Below, in pieces: positions 1-12,535 of a stretch of DNA of 64,000 nt. Source of the stretch: Bromus sterilis (taxonomy: Eukaryota; Streptophyta; Magnoliopsida; Poales; Poaceae); NCBI GenBank assembly GCA_950022295.1, contig OX465600.1, positions 294,917,782 to 294,981,781 on the forward strand. The letters run 5' to 3'. Numbering within the stretch: the first letter of the stretch is position 1; each line of letters opens with the position of its first letter. The notes below the pieces were generated by a model. It saw only the letters and a program-made list of their open reading frames with translations, ran no database searches and was not told where the DNA came from. The position numbers and the translations under genes are program-made.

Positions 1-2
1 CC

Positions 3-2135
3 AAGACCGTCAAGCAAGTCCGCAGTTTTCTCGGGCTCGCTAGCTATTGCCGCCGTTTCGTCGAGAATTTTTCCAAGATTGCCAGGCCTCTGACTAATCT
101 GCTTCACAAAGGCGTCAAGTTTGAGTGGACAGATAAATTTCAAGAAAGTTTTCAAGCACTCAAAGACAAGCTAACCTCTCCCCCGGTGCTCGCTCCCCCT
201 GATACTCAGAAGGACTTCGTGATATATTGCGACGCGTCTCGTCAAGGATTAGGCTGTGTCCTATTGCAAGAGCGCAAGGTGATTGCTTATGGCTCTCGAC
301 AGTTGCGTGTTCACGAAGACAAATACCCAACACATGATCTCGAATTGGCAGCAGTAATTTATGCATTGAAGCTGCTGCGACATTACCTCGTCGGTAATCG
401 TTGCGAGGTCTATACCGACCACCAAAGTCTGAAGTACCTGTTTACTCAGCCAGACCTGAATCTTCGTCAACAACGATGGCTCGAGACAATAGCTGACTTC
501 AACATGGATATTTCGTATACCCCGGGCAAGGCTAATGTAATGGCCGATGCCTTGAGCCGCAAAGCTTACTGTTCTGAACTTGAGGTTCAGGTGCAGCAAC
601 CACTTCTGTATGAAGAGTTTCGCAAGTTGAATCTCGAGATTGTTCCTCAAGGTTACGTCAATAACCTGGTTCTCGAGTCAAAACTCGACGCCCTCATCAA
701 GAGTAGACAACCTCTGGCCCCTGACATTGTGAAGATCAAGTAGGACATCGCAGAAGGGAAGCCCTCCTCTTTTACCATTGATGCTAATGATGGTGATACT
801 GTGTACTTCAAGGGCCGCTTAGTAGTCCCTGTGAGCCCGGCCCTCATTAACTGTGGTCCGGATATCATGGAAGAAGCCCATAATTCTCCCTTGTCAATCC
901 ACCCTGGCAGTACCAAGATGTATAAAGACCTTCGTCAACGGTACTGGTGGCCTTACATGAAGCAAGACATCGCCCGCTATGCTTCTCAATGTGACGTTTG
1001 CAGTCGCGTCAAAGCCGGACATCAGAAACCTGCTGGTTGGTTGCGACCACTCCCTCCTCCTGATTGGAAGTGGGACAAAGTCGAAATGGACTTCGTCACC
1101 GGTTTTCCTAAGTCACAGAAAGGTAACGATGCCATCTTTGTCGTCATCGACCGATTCTCCAAGATTGCTCACTTCCTGCCGGTCAAGGAGACTATCACTG
1201 CTAGTCAGTTAGCACACTTGTATATCTCCCGAATTGTGTCACTCCACGGTATTCTGATGGAGATCAGTTCAGACCGTGGCAGCATTTTCACCTCACGATA
1301 CTGGAATAGTTTCATGGAAGCTTTCGGGACTCGTCTGAATCTCAGCACCGCTTATCACCCCCAGTCGCAAGGCCAAGTTGAACGAGTTAATCAAGTGCTG
1401 GAAGACATGCTTCGCGCTTGTGTCCTTTCTTTCGGCATGAAATGGGAGGATGCCCTCCCGTACGCGGAATTCTCGTACAACAATAGCTATCAGGCTAGCT
1501 TGAAGATGGCCCCCTTCGAAGTTCTATACGTACGTAAATGTCGAACCCCCCTGAATTGGTCAGGAACTGGGGAATGACCCTACTTCGGACCGGATCTTGT
1601 CCAAGAAGCTGAAGAACAAGTTCGCATTGTGCAAGAAAATCTCAAGGCCGCCCAGTCTCGTCAGAAGAGCAACTATGAACGCAAACACCGTGAAATGGAG
1701 TATCAACCTGGTGAATACGCGTACCTCCGTGTCACTCCCATGAGGGGCACTCATCGTTTCGGTATCAAGGGCAAGTTGGCTCCCCGCTACATTGGGCCGT
1801 TCCGTATCCTTTCCAGGAGTGGACCCGTGGCATACCGGTTGGAATTGCCGCCGAACCTCTCCCAAGTCCACGATGTCTTCCACGTGTCGCAACTCCGTCG
1901 CTGCTTCAAGGACCCTATCCGCGAAGTGGAGCATGATATGATCGAGCTGCAACAAGACTTGACTTATCGAGAATATCCGAGCCGCATTCTCGATCAGTCT
2001 GAACGTCGAACCCGCAACAAGACCGTCAAGTTCCTCAAGGTTCAGTGGTCGAATCATTCTGAAGATGAAGCCACTTGGTAACGCGAAGATCGCCTTCGCG
2101 ATGAATACCCCGATCTTTTCCTCGATACCACTTAA
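3..2135 (+). pseudogene. Tekay-type Ty3 polyprotein, 3' part (element A), broken
   Basis: This is the C-terminal part of a Ty3 retrotransposon polyprotein; the rest lies left of the window. In one frame (codons starting at 3) it shows the end of reverse transcriptase, an RNase H domain (about 210-570) with the D-E-D-D residues in YCDAS, LELAAV, TDHQSL and MADALS, and an integrase (about 750-1560). The integrase has an H-x6-H/C-x2-C zinc finger and a D,D35E core (EMDFVTG, SDRGS, GQVERVNQ). The C-terminus (about 1900-2110) resembles the chromodomain-type end of Tekay chromoviruses. Three in-frame stops break it: TAG at 741-743, TGA at 1575-1577 and TAA at 2079-2081. The frame then runs to a final stop at 2133-2135, just before the polypurine tract. 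I see no frameshift. The element is inactive; the clade is inferred from the C-terminus and the PBS type of the related element B. Confidence 0.9.
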
Positions 2136-2156
2136 ATTCTCGGGACGAGAATTCTA

Positions 2157-2170
2157 GTAGTGGGGGAGAT
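2157..2170 (+). other. Polypurine tract of element A
   Basis: The purine-rich run GTAGTGGGGGAGAT lies directly between the pol stop and the TGTAACACT start of the LTR. This is the expected place and composition for the plus-strand primer of a Ty3 element. Confidence 0.75.
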
Positions 2171-2171
2171 T

Positions 2172-5100
2172 TGTAACACTCTCACTGTCAGTGAACAGTG
2201 ATCACCATTACTGTTGATCATTACTGTTCAAAACTTTTGTTTGATCAACTTGGTTCAGTTCAAATTCAACTTCTCTTTTGTTATTCTTGAATGCATTGTG
2301 ATCATGGACCTTGGTCAGGATGAATCAAACCAATATCTAACTCAATTCAAATGACCTTTGAATTGGAATCCATTTAAATCTTCAAATGCCTGTGGTGGAT
2401 TATTAAAAACCAAAGTGCAAAATAAACTTTCTCCAAAAATTGTGAAACTACTTTTATAAAATCACAAATATTCAGTGGACCAAATCCAAATGGGTTTGGG
2501 TAATTATTGAGTTACAGAAAATTCCAAACAATTCAAACAGTAGTTTAAAACCCTTGCTTTGGGCATTTAATAATTAAAAGAAATATCTAATGATTTTATT
2601 TTGCTGCAAAAACTTTTGTGGCACTGCTATATAATGTTATACTAATATTGGGACACCTAACACATTTTACAAAATTGCCTAAGCTTGGAAAACAATTACC
2701 AAAAGAGAAATTCAGAAAAGAAAAGACACAGAAAATTGGAAATCACGAAATATCGCCCTGAGCAACGGCCCACCGCAGCCCAGCCCACCCCGGCCCGTCT
2801 TCCACCTCCCACCTGCCCCCGTCACGTCGGCCAACTGCTCGACGCCGTGGCACAGCCGTGGCCACGGGCGCCGCTGGAGCCCTCCCCTCCCTCACCTGCT
2901 CCCTACGACCGGGGAGGCGATAAGGCCAACCCCAGAAGCTCCCTGGACAACCCCCACCCCTTCTCCCCTTCCCCCTCACCTCGCGCTCGACGGGGAAAGA
3001 ACCGCCCGAGGCCACCGTCGCCATTGCCGCGCCAACTCGCGGCCATCGACGACGACGGGCCACGTAGACGTGTCCATCGGGAGCGCAGACGACGACTTCA
3101 TCACCTCGGAGGAGAAGCCGTGCCCGGAGCCCCTGTACGCAGCGAATCGGCGCCGGCTTCATCTTCGACTCCGGCGTGCCTCCGGCCAAATTCCGGCTGC
3201 TACGGACCACCACCGCGCCCGCTGCCCTCCTCTACCGTCGCAGGGTGAGCTGGGTCACCTTCCCCATGTACTCGCGCCCCCTCTCTTCCCCTGTACTGGA
3301 TGCCGCCATTGGAGCCGAGCACGTCTCCGCCGAGGATGGACGTGCGCTCACTCCAGTGAGCTTTAGCCCGCGCCAAGTGCAGTACCATGCTTCTGGAAGA
3401 CCGTTGTTTCGATTTGGCGCCATCACCCGTTCGATTTCATCACCGGTTGTGTTCTGCCATTGGTGCCCGGGCTCGATTCCGCCATTTTCGTCGTAGCCAT
3501 CACCCCCGTGTGTCCCAGCTCGAGCCGACGACACAGATCGACGCGGCGAGGAGCTCTCCGTCGACTGCAACCAGTGGCACCCCAAATGGCGCTTTGTATC
3601 GCGCGGGCGGTGACCTCGTCGGAGTACCTCGCCGCCGGCGTGCTCTGGTGTGGATGGCAAGTAGGGCCTGCGCGTCAGCTAGGTCATTAGCAACTAATCA
3701 CTCACTGACCAATGGGCCATACCCCCTGCTAATCCCCCTATTAAAATTAACACTGGAATTATAACTGTTAGGCACTGACATGTGGCCCCCACTGTAAGTT
3801 AATTGATTAAATAAATTAATATAAATTAGCAGTGTATGACATGTGGGCCCAGCTCACTTAATCCCCGGTTAGACTAAATAAATTGAAATAGAAATTGCTA
3901 ATAGTCTATGACATGTGGGTCCACTGAATTATTTAGATTTAGTTAAAACATTTTTATTAAACAGAGACTGACATGTGGGACCCACTGGTCAGTAGGTCCC
4001 ACTTGTCAGTGTTGACTGGTCAACCAGTACTGTTTTGGATAATGTTGAATAAATAATAAAAGAAATTCAGAAAAATCATTTAAATGATTTAAAACTTTGA
4101 AATTCAATAACTTTTAAACCGTAACTCAGATTCAAAAACTTTATACATGAAAATTGATCAGAAAAATATAACGAATACGAATACGCTATCCGTATGCCTA
4201 TCACCCCCCTCTAACATACCGAACATCGAACATCCGCCCTCCGGACCGTCTGTCCGATAAATTGTCCGGTACTGTTAGAGTGCCCGGATGAATTTATTCC
4301 GAACACGAATGTTTCTCGGAATAGATCAACTAGCACGGATACACCCCCCTTATGTTTTTCCGGTAACCACGACACCTCCGGCTTGATCCTTCCCCCTCCA
4401 GACACCCTGTCCGGTAATCATCCAGAACCGGTAGTTCATCCTCAGATGAATTTCCGTTCCGAGCAATGTGCATTGCACTGCGTTAGAACACCGTTAATAT
4501 TTCATCCGTCTTGTCATGCATCTGTTTGTATATGCTTGCTGTGTATTTACTGTTTCTTCCCCCCTTAATCTCCGGTAGACCCCGCTGCTGCCGTCGACTA
4601 CACCGCTGCTGAGTACGACTACTTCGTCGACGACCCTACTACTACTGTCGAGCTACCAGGCAAGCAGAGCCATTCTCTTCCCCAGATATCGCCTATCTTT
4701 CCGTACTTTTCTTGCACTAGGCATTGTTACTGCTGCTGCTACGATTACAATCCTATTCAACTGCATAGCCTGATTTTTGTCGCCCCTTGATGTGCCTTCC
4801 TTTATCCTATGCTGCCTATTATTATTATGCATTATTCAGCAGTGAGCCATGCGCATTGTTAGCTAGGATTAGATAGAGGGCCGTGATCACTCAGGGGAGT
4901 GAACGCGGATACAAATATTATAACTGCACAGGTACGGTACAAAGCAGACAACGTCAAAGGCCCCTATCTGGGTTATGCCTAGTCACCTCAAGTGTGAGCT
5001 ATCCAGGAGTAATCCTGGTACTCCACTCGAGGCTGACTTTGTCTTACCGCCATAGGGTCCTGAACGACGATTGTCCTTCAGGTAAGAAGTCGGGTGACCC

Positions 5101-6626
5101 AACGGTGCCCGCGAGAGGTATTGCGACGGGACGACAGGGAGGGTATGACCAGTGTACCGGTGTGCTTGGCCCCTGATCGTTGGCCGCGAGAGTTACCAAA
5201 CCACGAAAGTCGAGCTCCTCCAGGAGCACACGCAAGACAAGGTAAGGAGACGGTTCACCTTGTTGGTAACCGCAGTGACTTGGTGGGACGACGGGGCAGG
5301 CACCGATGTACTGGTGGTCCTGGCTGCTGTCGTTGTCTGCGGGTCGGTTAAGTCGAGGCAACGATAACGGTTGTCACGCAGGTTAATTAAAATGCTAAAT
5401 GGTTCAGTGAATGTCTTGAGTTGGCTATATGCCATGTACGCACTACCTACCCGTGGGAACTACGAGTTATGGGCTCCTCTGCTTCTTAGTGTCGTCCGAG
5501 GACTCTTCAGACGTCAGCAGTACCGCGGCCTGCGCCGGGAAGTGGTGTTGTCTTATTTGCTCGCGCGGTGGTGTCTTATTTGTATTTGCTTTAACTTCAT
5601 CGGCCAGCCTCGCACCGTGCAGGAGTACGTCGGGGTTAGGGTCCAAAGCCCCGCGTACATAGGATATAGTCTGGCGGATGACCTCTCTGTTGAGTTTGAA
5701 AGATGGGCTATGAAGTGTCGGATAGCCTCGGTGGAGCGTTCCCTAACAAGGTTCCCTCCACCCTGGAGATCCGTGCGTGTAGCGTAACACAAGTGCACCC
5801 CTGCAGGGAAGATTAATCTATTCGAATAGCCGTGTCCACGGTAACAGGACGCTTTATGCTGAAGCTGGATCTTACCACTAGAAACTATTATTATTAAACT
5901 GTATGGTTCCGGGTTCTCCTCCTCGCGGGGATGTCGAGGAGGTGAACTCGGAGGCATTGCTAATTATTACAACTTATTATTATACAATGTTGCAGCAACT
6001 TCTGCTGCATTGTTACTTTATGCTTCATATAACTGTTGGCTGATTCTTACGTCATGCTGCAAGACATCGTCGGAAGATGCTAGTCTTCGTTAGGCCTAGC
6101 TTCTTACCCTTGCTCTGGATTTCTGTCTTCCAGTCCACTATATACAGCCTCTTCTTTCCGTTGTTACAATACATAATGCTTAGTAGCGGACGTAAGACTC
6201 GCGGGTATACTAGATACTCACCTGCTTTATTTCCTTTACTGTTTTGCCTGATCGGCCGCTGCAGCCGACGTTGGAGCCCAGGAGCAGGAGTACCCCGGAG
6301 GCGCCTACTACGACGTCGAGTTCCCCGTTGACCAGGAGTAGTTCGGTGGATCCCAGGCAGGAGGCCTCGCCTTTTCGATCTGTATCTCTGTTGTGATTTG
6401 TGCTAGCCTTCTTAAGGCAAAACTTGACTAACTATGTCTGTACTCAGATATTATGGCTTGTATGACTTATGTATTCGGGTCCGCGTGACCCCCTCTATTG
6501 TAACATATTTGTTTATCCTTTTTTGTTTAGTGTTGTGCTGTGATATTATCACCGTGGCACCCTAATCTCAGTCGTGTACCCTGTGTGTATGATTACTGTA
6601 CACGGTCTGATTTTGGGGACGTCACA
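2172..6626 (+). mobile_element. 3' LTR of element A (about 4.45 kb, Tekay type)
   Basis: The LTR starts with TGTAACACT right after the polypurine tract and ends with GGGGACGTCACA at 6626. Its second half aligns by eye with the two LTRs of element B. Shared blocks include a segment starting near 4035, a block near 4640 that recurs near 6970 and 32850, and the block near 5400-6620 that recurs at 25200-26500 and 33700-35015. The GC-rich section at 2750-3700 contains several long open frames, but they have no recognisable domain and I read them as LTR sequence. The sequence after 6626 matches the interior of element B's LTR, so element A probably inserted there. The matching left target duplication is outside the window. 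Confidence 0.85.
6139..6144 (+). promoter_or_regulatory. TATA-like box in element A LTR
   Basis: CTATATACAG lies about 485 bases before the LTR end. The same position in element B's LTRs reads CTATATATAG (near 25960 and at 34476-34484). This agreement supports a real LTR promoter, with an R-U5 region of roughly 0.45 kb. Confidence 0.55.
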
Positions 6627-7596
6627 CCATCCATCATGGCCGGTCCGAGCCGTGGTCGCGCCTGACCTCGTTCTCGGCCGCACCTTGTGCAACCTTGGCG
6701 CGCGGTTGCGCCCCGCCGAGAACCTGCCCGGCCGCCCTGTCGCCGCGCCTTCCCCCTCGCCTCGCCGGAGCGCCTCGCCGCTGTGCCTTGCTCGTCGGTG
6801 GGACGGCTGACTAACCCCCCCCCCATTTAAGTTAATCTCTTATTAACTACCCCCTTGATAAAAACTGTTATTGTTGTGTATTTATTGTTTCTTCCCCCCC
6901 CCCCCTTTATTCTCCGATAGACCCCGTTGCTGCCGCCGATGACACCACCGAGTACGACTACTTCATCGACGATCGTACCGCTACTACCGAGCTTCCAGGC
7001 AAGCAGAGCCATTCTCTTCCACAGATATCGCCTATCTTTCCGTACATTTCTTTCACTAGGCATTGTTACTGCCGCTGCTACGTTGCTTACCTATTCAATT
7101 GCATAGCCTGTCATTGTCACCCCTTTATGTACCTTCCTTATCCTATGCTGCCTTATAATTATGCATTATTTCAGCAGTGAGCCCTGCGCATTGTTAGCTA
7201 GGTTTAGATTAGCGGGCCGTGATCACTCAGGGGAGTGAACGCGGATACAAAATTTATACAACTGCAGCAGGTACGGATCAATGCAGACGCCCTAGGGAAC
7301 CTACAACGGCGAGACTCTACCGAGTCGCTTCGAGTTTGACTTACGAGTGGACGAACTCGTATTTCACTCTCGTCGGCTTAGTAGCGTAGCATCACCGGGA
7401 TGATACGATAATATTCCTCTTTAGTTCATTCCGTTGATGTCTCTGTCGAGCCATCTCAAGTGTACCATCGAGGGTGATTCCTCCTGGTTTCACTTGATGG
7501 TAGGCACTCGAATCAACTGGTGTCCTTACAGGTAAGGAGTCCGGTGACCCAACGGTGCTCGCGCAGGGTATCTTAGCGGAACGACAGGTCAGGTGT
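6627..7596 (+). mobile_element. Left LTR of element B, first segment
   Basis: From its first base this segment aligns with the right LTR of element B starting at 31729 (CCATCCATCATGG against CCGTCCATCATGG). It continues to the insertion point of the Tat element. Relative to the right LTR it lacks about 766 bases; the junction is near 6870 and corresponds to 31992-32757. With the second segment (24962-26500) and that deletion added back, the length agrees with the right LTR to within about 20 bases. This supports the two pieces being one LTR interrupted by the Tat element. Confidence 0.8.
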
Positions 7597-8035
7597 TGAC
7601 GAGGGGGTGACCCCACGACTCCTACGGATGAGCCTACCTGGTGCCAATGAAGGCAGAAGGCCCATGAAGATACGGCCCCGGCCCACTGGATGGCACTGAC
7701 GTAGAAGTCCTCGACTCACAAGGAAGGTGCGAAGACCTGCCGTAAGGAGCAAGCTAGGGTTAGGAAAGTTTACCTGTACACGTAGATGAATTCCCCGAGA
7801 CCTAGCCCGGTATATAAGGGCTAGGAGGGGCGACGCCAAAACACATCCAATCTCACCTGTAACCCTAGCCCTGAGCGCCCCAGCCTTGGCTTCCTCTGTA
7901 ATCGCATCTCCCTAATCAATAATATCGAGCAGGAGCGAGCCTTCCTGTTTGCCGACGAGCTATCGTCCAACCTGCGCCTCTCATGACTAACCCAGGGTCC
8001 CTGACCATGGGATTTTCCGGGGTTGATCCCCGTCA
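7597..8035 (+). mobile_element. 5' LTR of Tat element
   Basis: The LTR starts TGACGAGGGGGTGACCCC and ends GATCCCCGTCA. It is the same length as the 3' LTR and nearly identical to it. A TATA box TATATAAG lies at 7811-7818. Confidence 0.92.
7811..7818 (+). promoter_or_regulatory. TATA box in Tat 5' LTR
   Basis: TATATAAG is preceded by GC-rich sequence and conserved in the 3' LTR at 24737-24744. It is the likely core promoter of the element. Confidence 0.7.
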
Positions 8036-8037
8036 AT

Positions 8038-8055
8038 TGGCGCCGTCTGTGGGAA
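8038..8055 (+). other. Primer-binding site of Tat element
   Basis: TGGCGCCGTCTGTGGGAA starts two bases after the LTR end. Its first nine bases equal those of the Athila PBS at 14706-14723, which is complementary to a tRNA-Asp 3' end. The remainder differs, so the exact primer tRNA is uncertain. Confidence 0.75.
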
Positions 8056-8109
8056 CTACGAAGGTTGGGATGACGATCTCGGCGGTCCCATCTTCAGCAA
8101 GCTACAACT

Positions 8110-9757
8110 TGATGGCGCGAGGGTTGACGGGTGTAGTCTTCTCGCCCTTCGTTGGTGAGCCCCAAGTGGAAGGCGTGATGCAGCACAGCAGCAAATTTCC
8201 CTCGGTAAAGATACCAAGGTTTGTCTCCAGTAGGACTCCAGAGATGATAAGTAGGTGTCAGCGGCGCAACTGACGCGGACCTGCACACAGACACAGATAA
8301 CTTTGTTCCCAACGAAGTTCAGAGAGGTTGTCAATCTCTCTGGTCTTGTTGTTTACAAAGGATAAAACGCAAGGGATAATAATAGCAACTTGAAAGTAAA
8401 TGCAGAAAAGTAAATAAAGCGTGGAAACAATGATAAGGATATGGACCGGGATACGTGATGTTCGCTAGTGATGTCTCTCTCCCAAAAGACGATAAAATTG
8501 CTATGCGAGGTAAACAAATTACAGAAAGGCAATTGACAGGATTATGAACGCACCGCAATGCTAACTATGCTACAAAAGAAAGGAAGAGGTTCAAAAGCAC
8601 ATGCAGTACGCCAAGGTAAGTAGACCGAAATCCATCTGCATCTACTACTATTCATCCACCTTGAGATATCTATCCAGAACATCTCGCTGGTATTAAGTTG
8701 CGAGCCCCACCCAAAGTGTAAACCCAAAGCAACAGACAACTGCATTAAAAAGAACTCTGCGTAAAGTAAACAATCCTTCTAACCGCGGTTACAAGCACCG
8801 TTGTTTTCCCCCTTGTGGCAACAGCACATCCCCTAGACTCATGTTGATGTCACTCAAGTGTGTCATCGGGGGGCATGAACCCACAATCTAGCACAACGCT
8901 CCCTCTTGGAGTCACTACCTACTACTTGGCCAAAGCAATAAACAGCAACGGGGAACATGCAAGAATTACTTAGGAACAAAAATATAAGAGATAAAAACCA
9001 AATATATTACTCTATCACAATCTGAACATAATCTCATAATCCATCAGATCCTATCAAACTCAACATAGCAATAGCAGAAATATTACAAAGGTGCCTCGAT
9101 CATGTTGGGCAGCTCACGAGGTCTAAACAATGAAGAACAAAGAGGGGAGGAGAACATCACATAGCTACTGATCACGGACCCATGGTCAAAGGAAAACTAC
9201 TCACGAGACATCCCGGGAGCATCCATGGTGGAGAGGAGACTCCCGGAGGTCAATCCTCCCTCCGGCAGGGTGCCGGGAAGAGGTCTTCTGGTGCTCCCGA
9301 TCTTCGGAAGCGCGGCGGCGGCGGAACAGAGGCGAGTTCGCGGAATAGGGTTCTGCTTCTGGGATTTTTCCCGTGACGGGGGATAAATAGGCGAAAGGGG
9401 GCAGCCAGAGGTGGGCCAGGGGCCCCAGGCGCCCCCCTGGTGCGGCCAGGGGTGGGGCCGCGCCGGGTGGCCGCCTGGGCCCCCTGGCTCCCCTCTGGCC
9501 CCTCCCGGGCACTTCTCGAAGCTTCCGTCACGCTGATTTTTTATCTGAATTTTCCTGAATTTTTCTGGCACTTTTTATATGGGGGAAAACTGAAATAGAA
9601 AAACAACAGAAAACAGGAACTGGCACTGGGGTGCACTGAGTTAATAGGTTAGTCCAAATATGATCAAAAGTGTATGAAAGTGTATCTAGATCATAGAAAT
9701 ATCACACAAAACATGCATGGAGCAAGCAGAAATTATAGATACGTTTTGGACGTATCA
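8110..9757 (-). mobile_element. 3' LTR of Athila element
   Basis: In plus-strand reading it begins TGATGGCGCG and ends GGACGTATCA, so the minus-strand LTR runs TGATACGTCC...GCGCCATCA. It is nearly identical to 14734-16381. Open frames in its GC-rich part (9182-9571) have no recognisable domain. Confidence 0.92.
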
Positions 9758-9772
9758 ACATCCCCAAGCTTA
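9758..9772 (-). other. Polypurine tract of Athila element
   Basis: On the minus strand AAGCTTGGGGATGTT directly precedes the LTR start TGATACGTCC. Two further copies of AAGCTTGGGGATG occur inside the element (near 11830 and 11888). Confidence 0.75.
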
Positions 9773-12535
9773 ATTCCTGCTCGTCCTCGAGTAGGTAAAT
9801 GATAACAACATAATTTCTGTGGTGACATGCTAGCAACCATAAAAGAACTTTGAAAAGTAAAGCAATCAAGGTTAGAGATTCAATTTAAGTCATAACATGC
9901 AAGAGTCTATATTAGCATTGAAATAAGTAACAAAAGAACATTAGGTGCAAGAGCTCTCGCTGTCCGTGACTCGAATGTCTCCAAATGGTGTTTGCGTGCA
10001 AGAAGGGGGATAGGGAATACGAGAAAAAAGGTATTTTTGTGTTGAGAACTCAATCTACTAAAGTTTCACACTTGGTCTTCTTTGGAATCTTATCTTGACT
10101 CGTCCCCAGACCACTAGCCAGGTACAAGTCAATTTGATCCACTCCTTTTCGATACTTCGAGCACTCATGCAATGGATGAGCGTAAGCACGAGAGTTGACA
10201 ATTAAGACGGTAAAGAGAGAAATATGATGGAGGAGGAAGACAAAAAGGATGAGAAAGGCTCACATCAATGAGGACAATCATAGGCAAGAGATGCCAAATG
10301 ATAAATATGATGTGAGGAGTAGGGATTGCCATGCAACGGATGCACATACGAGCTAGGAAGCTCTCCAATGGAACTAGTGGGGGTGCATCTAACTCGCTCG
10401 CTCATGAAGACCTAGAGCTCTTTTGAGGAGGCTCATCCTTGGAATATGCAAGCCAAGTTCTATAGTGTGAAGGTCCCCACATAGCTATATGCATAATGAT
10501 CATCTCTATGGAGTACAAGGATATAAAGGGAGTACTAGTGTGGATCTCACAAAAGGATAGTAGTGTTGCCCCTTTCTCTCTTTTTATTTCTTTTTTCTCT
10601 TTTTCTTATTTTTTTGTATTTTTTTGGTGGCCTCAATGGCTCTTTCCTCACTTAAGGGCAACACTCTATTTTACAAGAAGGTATAGGAAATCTTCACACT
10701 TTACAAGGTACTCAAAATCATAAAGAAGATGTAACTATCATGATGTATGCAATGTATGTCGCTGCCAGTGTAGCAGGAACATGTATGACATGAAGATCAA
10801 GTCATGAAGAGGTGGAAGTTGCATGGCAATGTAACTCGGAAAGGCTATGGAAATGCCTTGATAGGTAGGTATAGTGGCTGTTTTGAGGGAAGATATAAGG
10901 AGGTTTATGATGACAGAGCGTATCATGCCAAGGGTTTGGAAGTACCGGCAAGGGTGGACACCAACTCTCGGAGTGAGAAGAAGGCAATGCACGGCACGGG
11001 AAAGGCTAGCAAAATATGGGAAGGTGGAAGTGTCAACTCTCAATACTTACATTAGTCCGAAGAACTCATGCACTTATTATCGGTAACTCTGAATCTAGTA
11101 AGGAGGTTCACAAAGAGACAAGTACCCCGAGGAGGAGTGTATGGGGGTTTGGTTATCCTTGCGCATCCTCGACTCATGGTACGTGAGTGTTCTCTAATAT
11201 TCGACTCCTCAGAAGAGTAGTGATCCATCTAGTAGCAGAGTTCTCAACTAGTTTTGTAGGTTTTGAAAATAAACACAGATTGCCCAAAATACGACACCTA
11301 TCACTAATAGGCAAGAGCTCTTGACACCAAAAGTTCAAACATTACTCACATCAATACCTCAAAACTATTGCAAGCTACTACTAAAATTAAATAGCAACCT
11401 CAATTACCTACTTTCAAGACAAGACACAACTCAGTGCAACAACCAACTCTCTTAACAAGATAAACATGAAAACTAAAGATAATTCCAGCAACAAACTAAA
11501 AAAAAGCCAAGGCTCTTGCTAAAGACAAACTAAAACTAAGACTAAAGATGGCAGTAGCTATGAAAAGATAAAGAACACACAACAGCAAAAAGATAGGCAG
11601 GAAAAATCCTATGATGTGTTCTAAATTTTGAAAGTGGAGCGTGTTTCTATCCCACACAAATTAAGAAAGGATCTAACTTGTTATGAACAGCAAGAAAAGC
11701 TAAAGAAACTAAAAATAAAATCTAAGAGCGAGACGCTCCAAGCATAGCACATAACGCATGAAGTGATAAAAATATAGTGAGACGAAGGACGAACTGATGA
11801 TTGTTGATGGAGAAGGGGATGCATGGGGGCATCCCCAAGCTTAGACACTTGAGTTTCCTTGAATATTTATTGGGATGCATGGGGGCATCCCCAAGCTTGA
11901 GCGCTTGACACTCCTGGATCTTCTTTCATCATCTTCCATCGCACACTTGAAAACTCCCTTCATACATAACTCATCACAAGCTAATTAGAGAGGTTAGTAC
12001 CCTTAATAAATATATTTTCTCCACTGGATATAAAGATATTCTTGAAGAGCTACTGTTTCTCAAGAGTGCCAAAAAGTTTTTGTAAAGAAAAAGCAAGCTT
12101 AAGGTTTGCAAAAGTTAGGAGAGACAAAACGTGGCAGAATCTGTGAAAAACAGAACAGCAGATAATAAAGAATTTTTTAGGGGCACTTCTGCAACTCAAA
12201 TTAAAAAACTCAGAAAATACGGAAGTTTCATAATTGTATAGAGCAAATTGTGTAAAAATTTCAGCTCAAAAGGATGAACTGGTATTTTTCTGGAATTTTT
12301 CTGGTCACGAGGACAGAATCTGTTTTCTGGACAGCATGTCACAACTTTTACTTCCCTTGCCGTAAGAGGCTATAACTTGGCACAAAGCTGAAAAATAAAG
12401 ATACAATGATGTTGCTACAGAAGTAATAATCATCAAGACACAACAAAAGCAAAAAGATAAACCTAAATTCGTTGCGGTCTGCCTCCCGAAAGCGCTTCTT
12501 TAAAGCCATTAGCTAGGCTTAATGCAAAAGAAGAA
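9773..12535 (-). other. Athila internal region without coding sequence
   Basis: This 2.8-kb stretch lies between the protease stop and the polypurine tract, where a complete Athila would carry RT, RNase H and integrase. I see only short open frames and none of the motifs of those enzymes. It includes two near-identical 27-base segments (near 11815 and 11872) containing GATGCATGGGGGCATC, which is nearly palindromic, followed by CCAAGCTT. Confidence 0.7.

Noticed and set aside
2685..3764. Several overlapping GC-rich open frames on both strands
   Set aside because: They lie inside element A's LTR, overlap each other, and show no domain; high GC makes stops rare.
9182..9571. Open frames on both strands, repeated at 15806-16196
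   Set aside because: They are in the two copies of the Athila LTR and have no domain.
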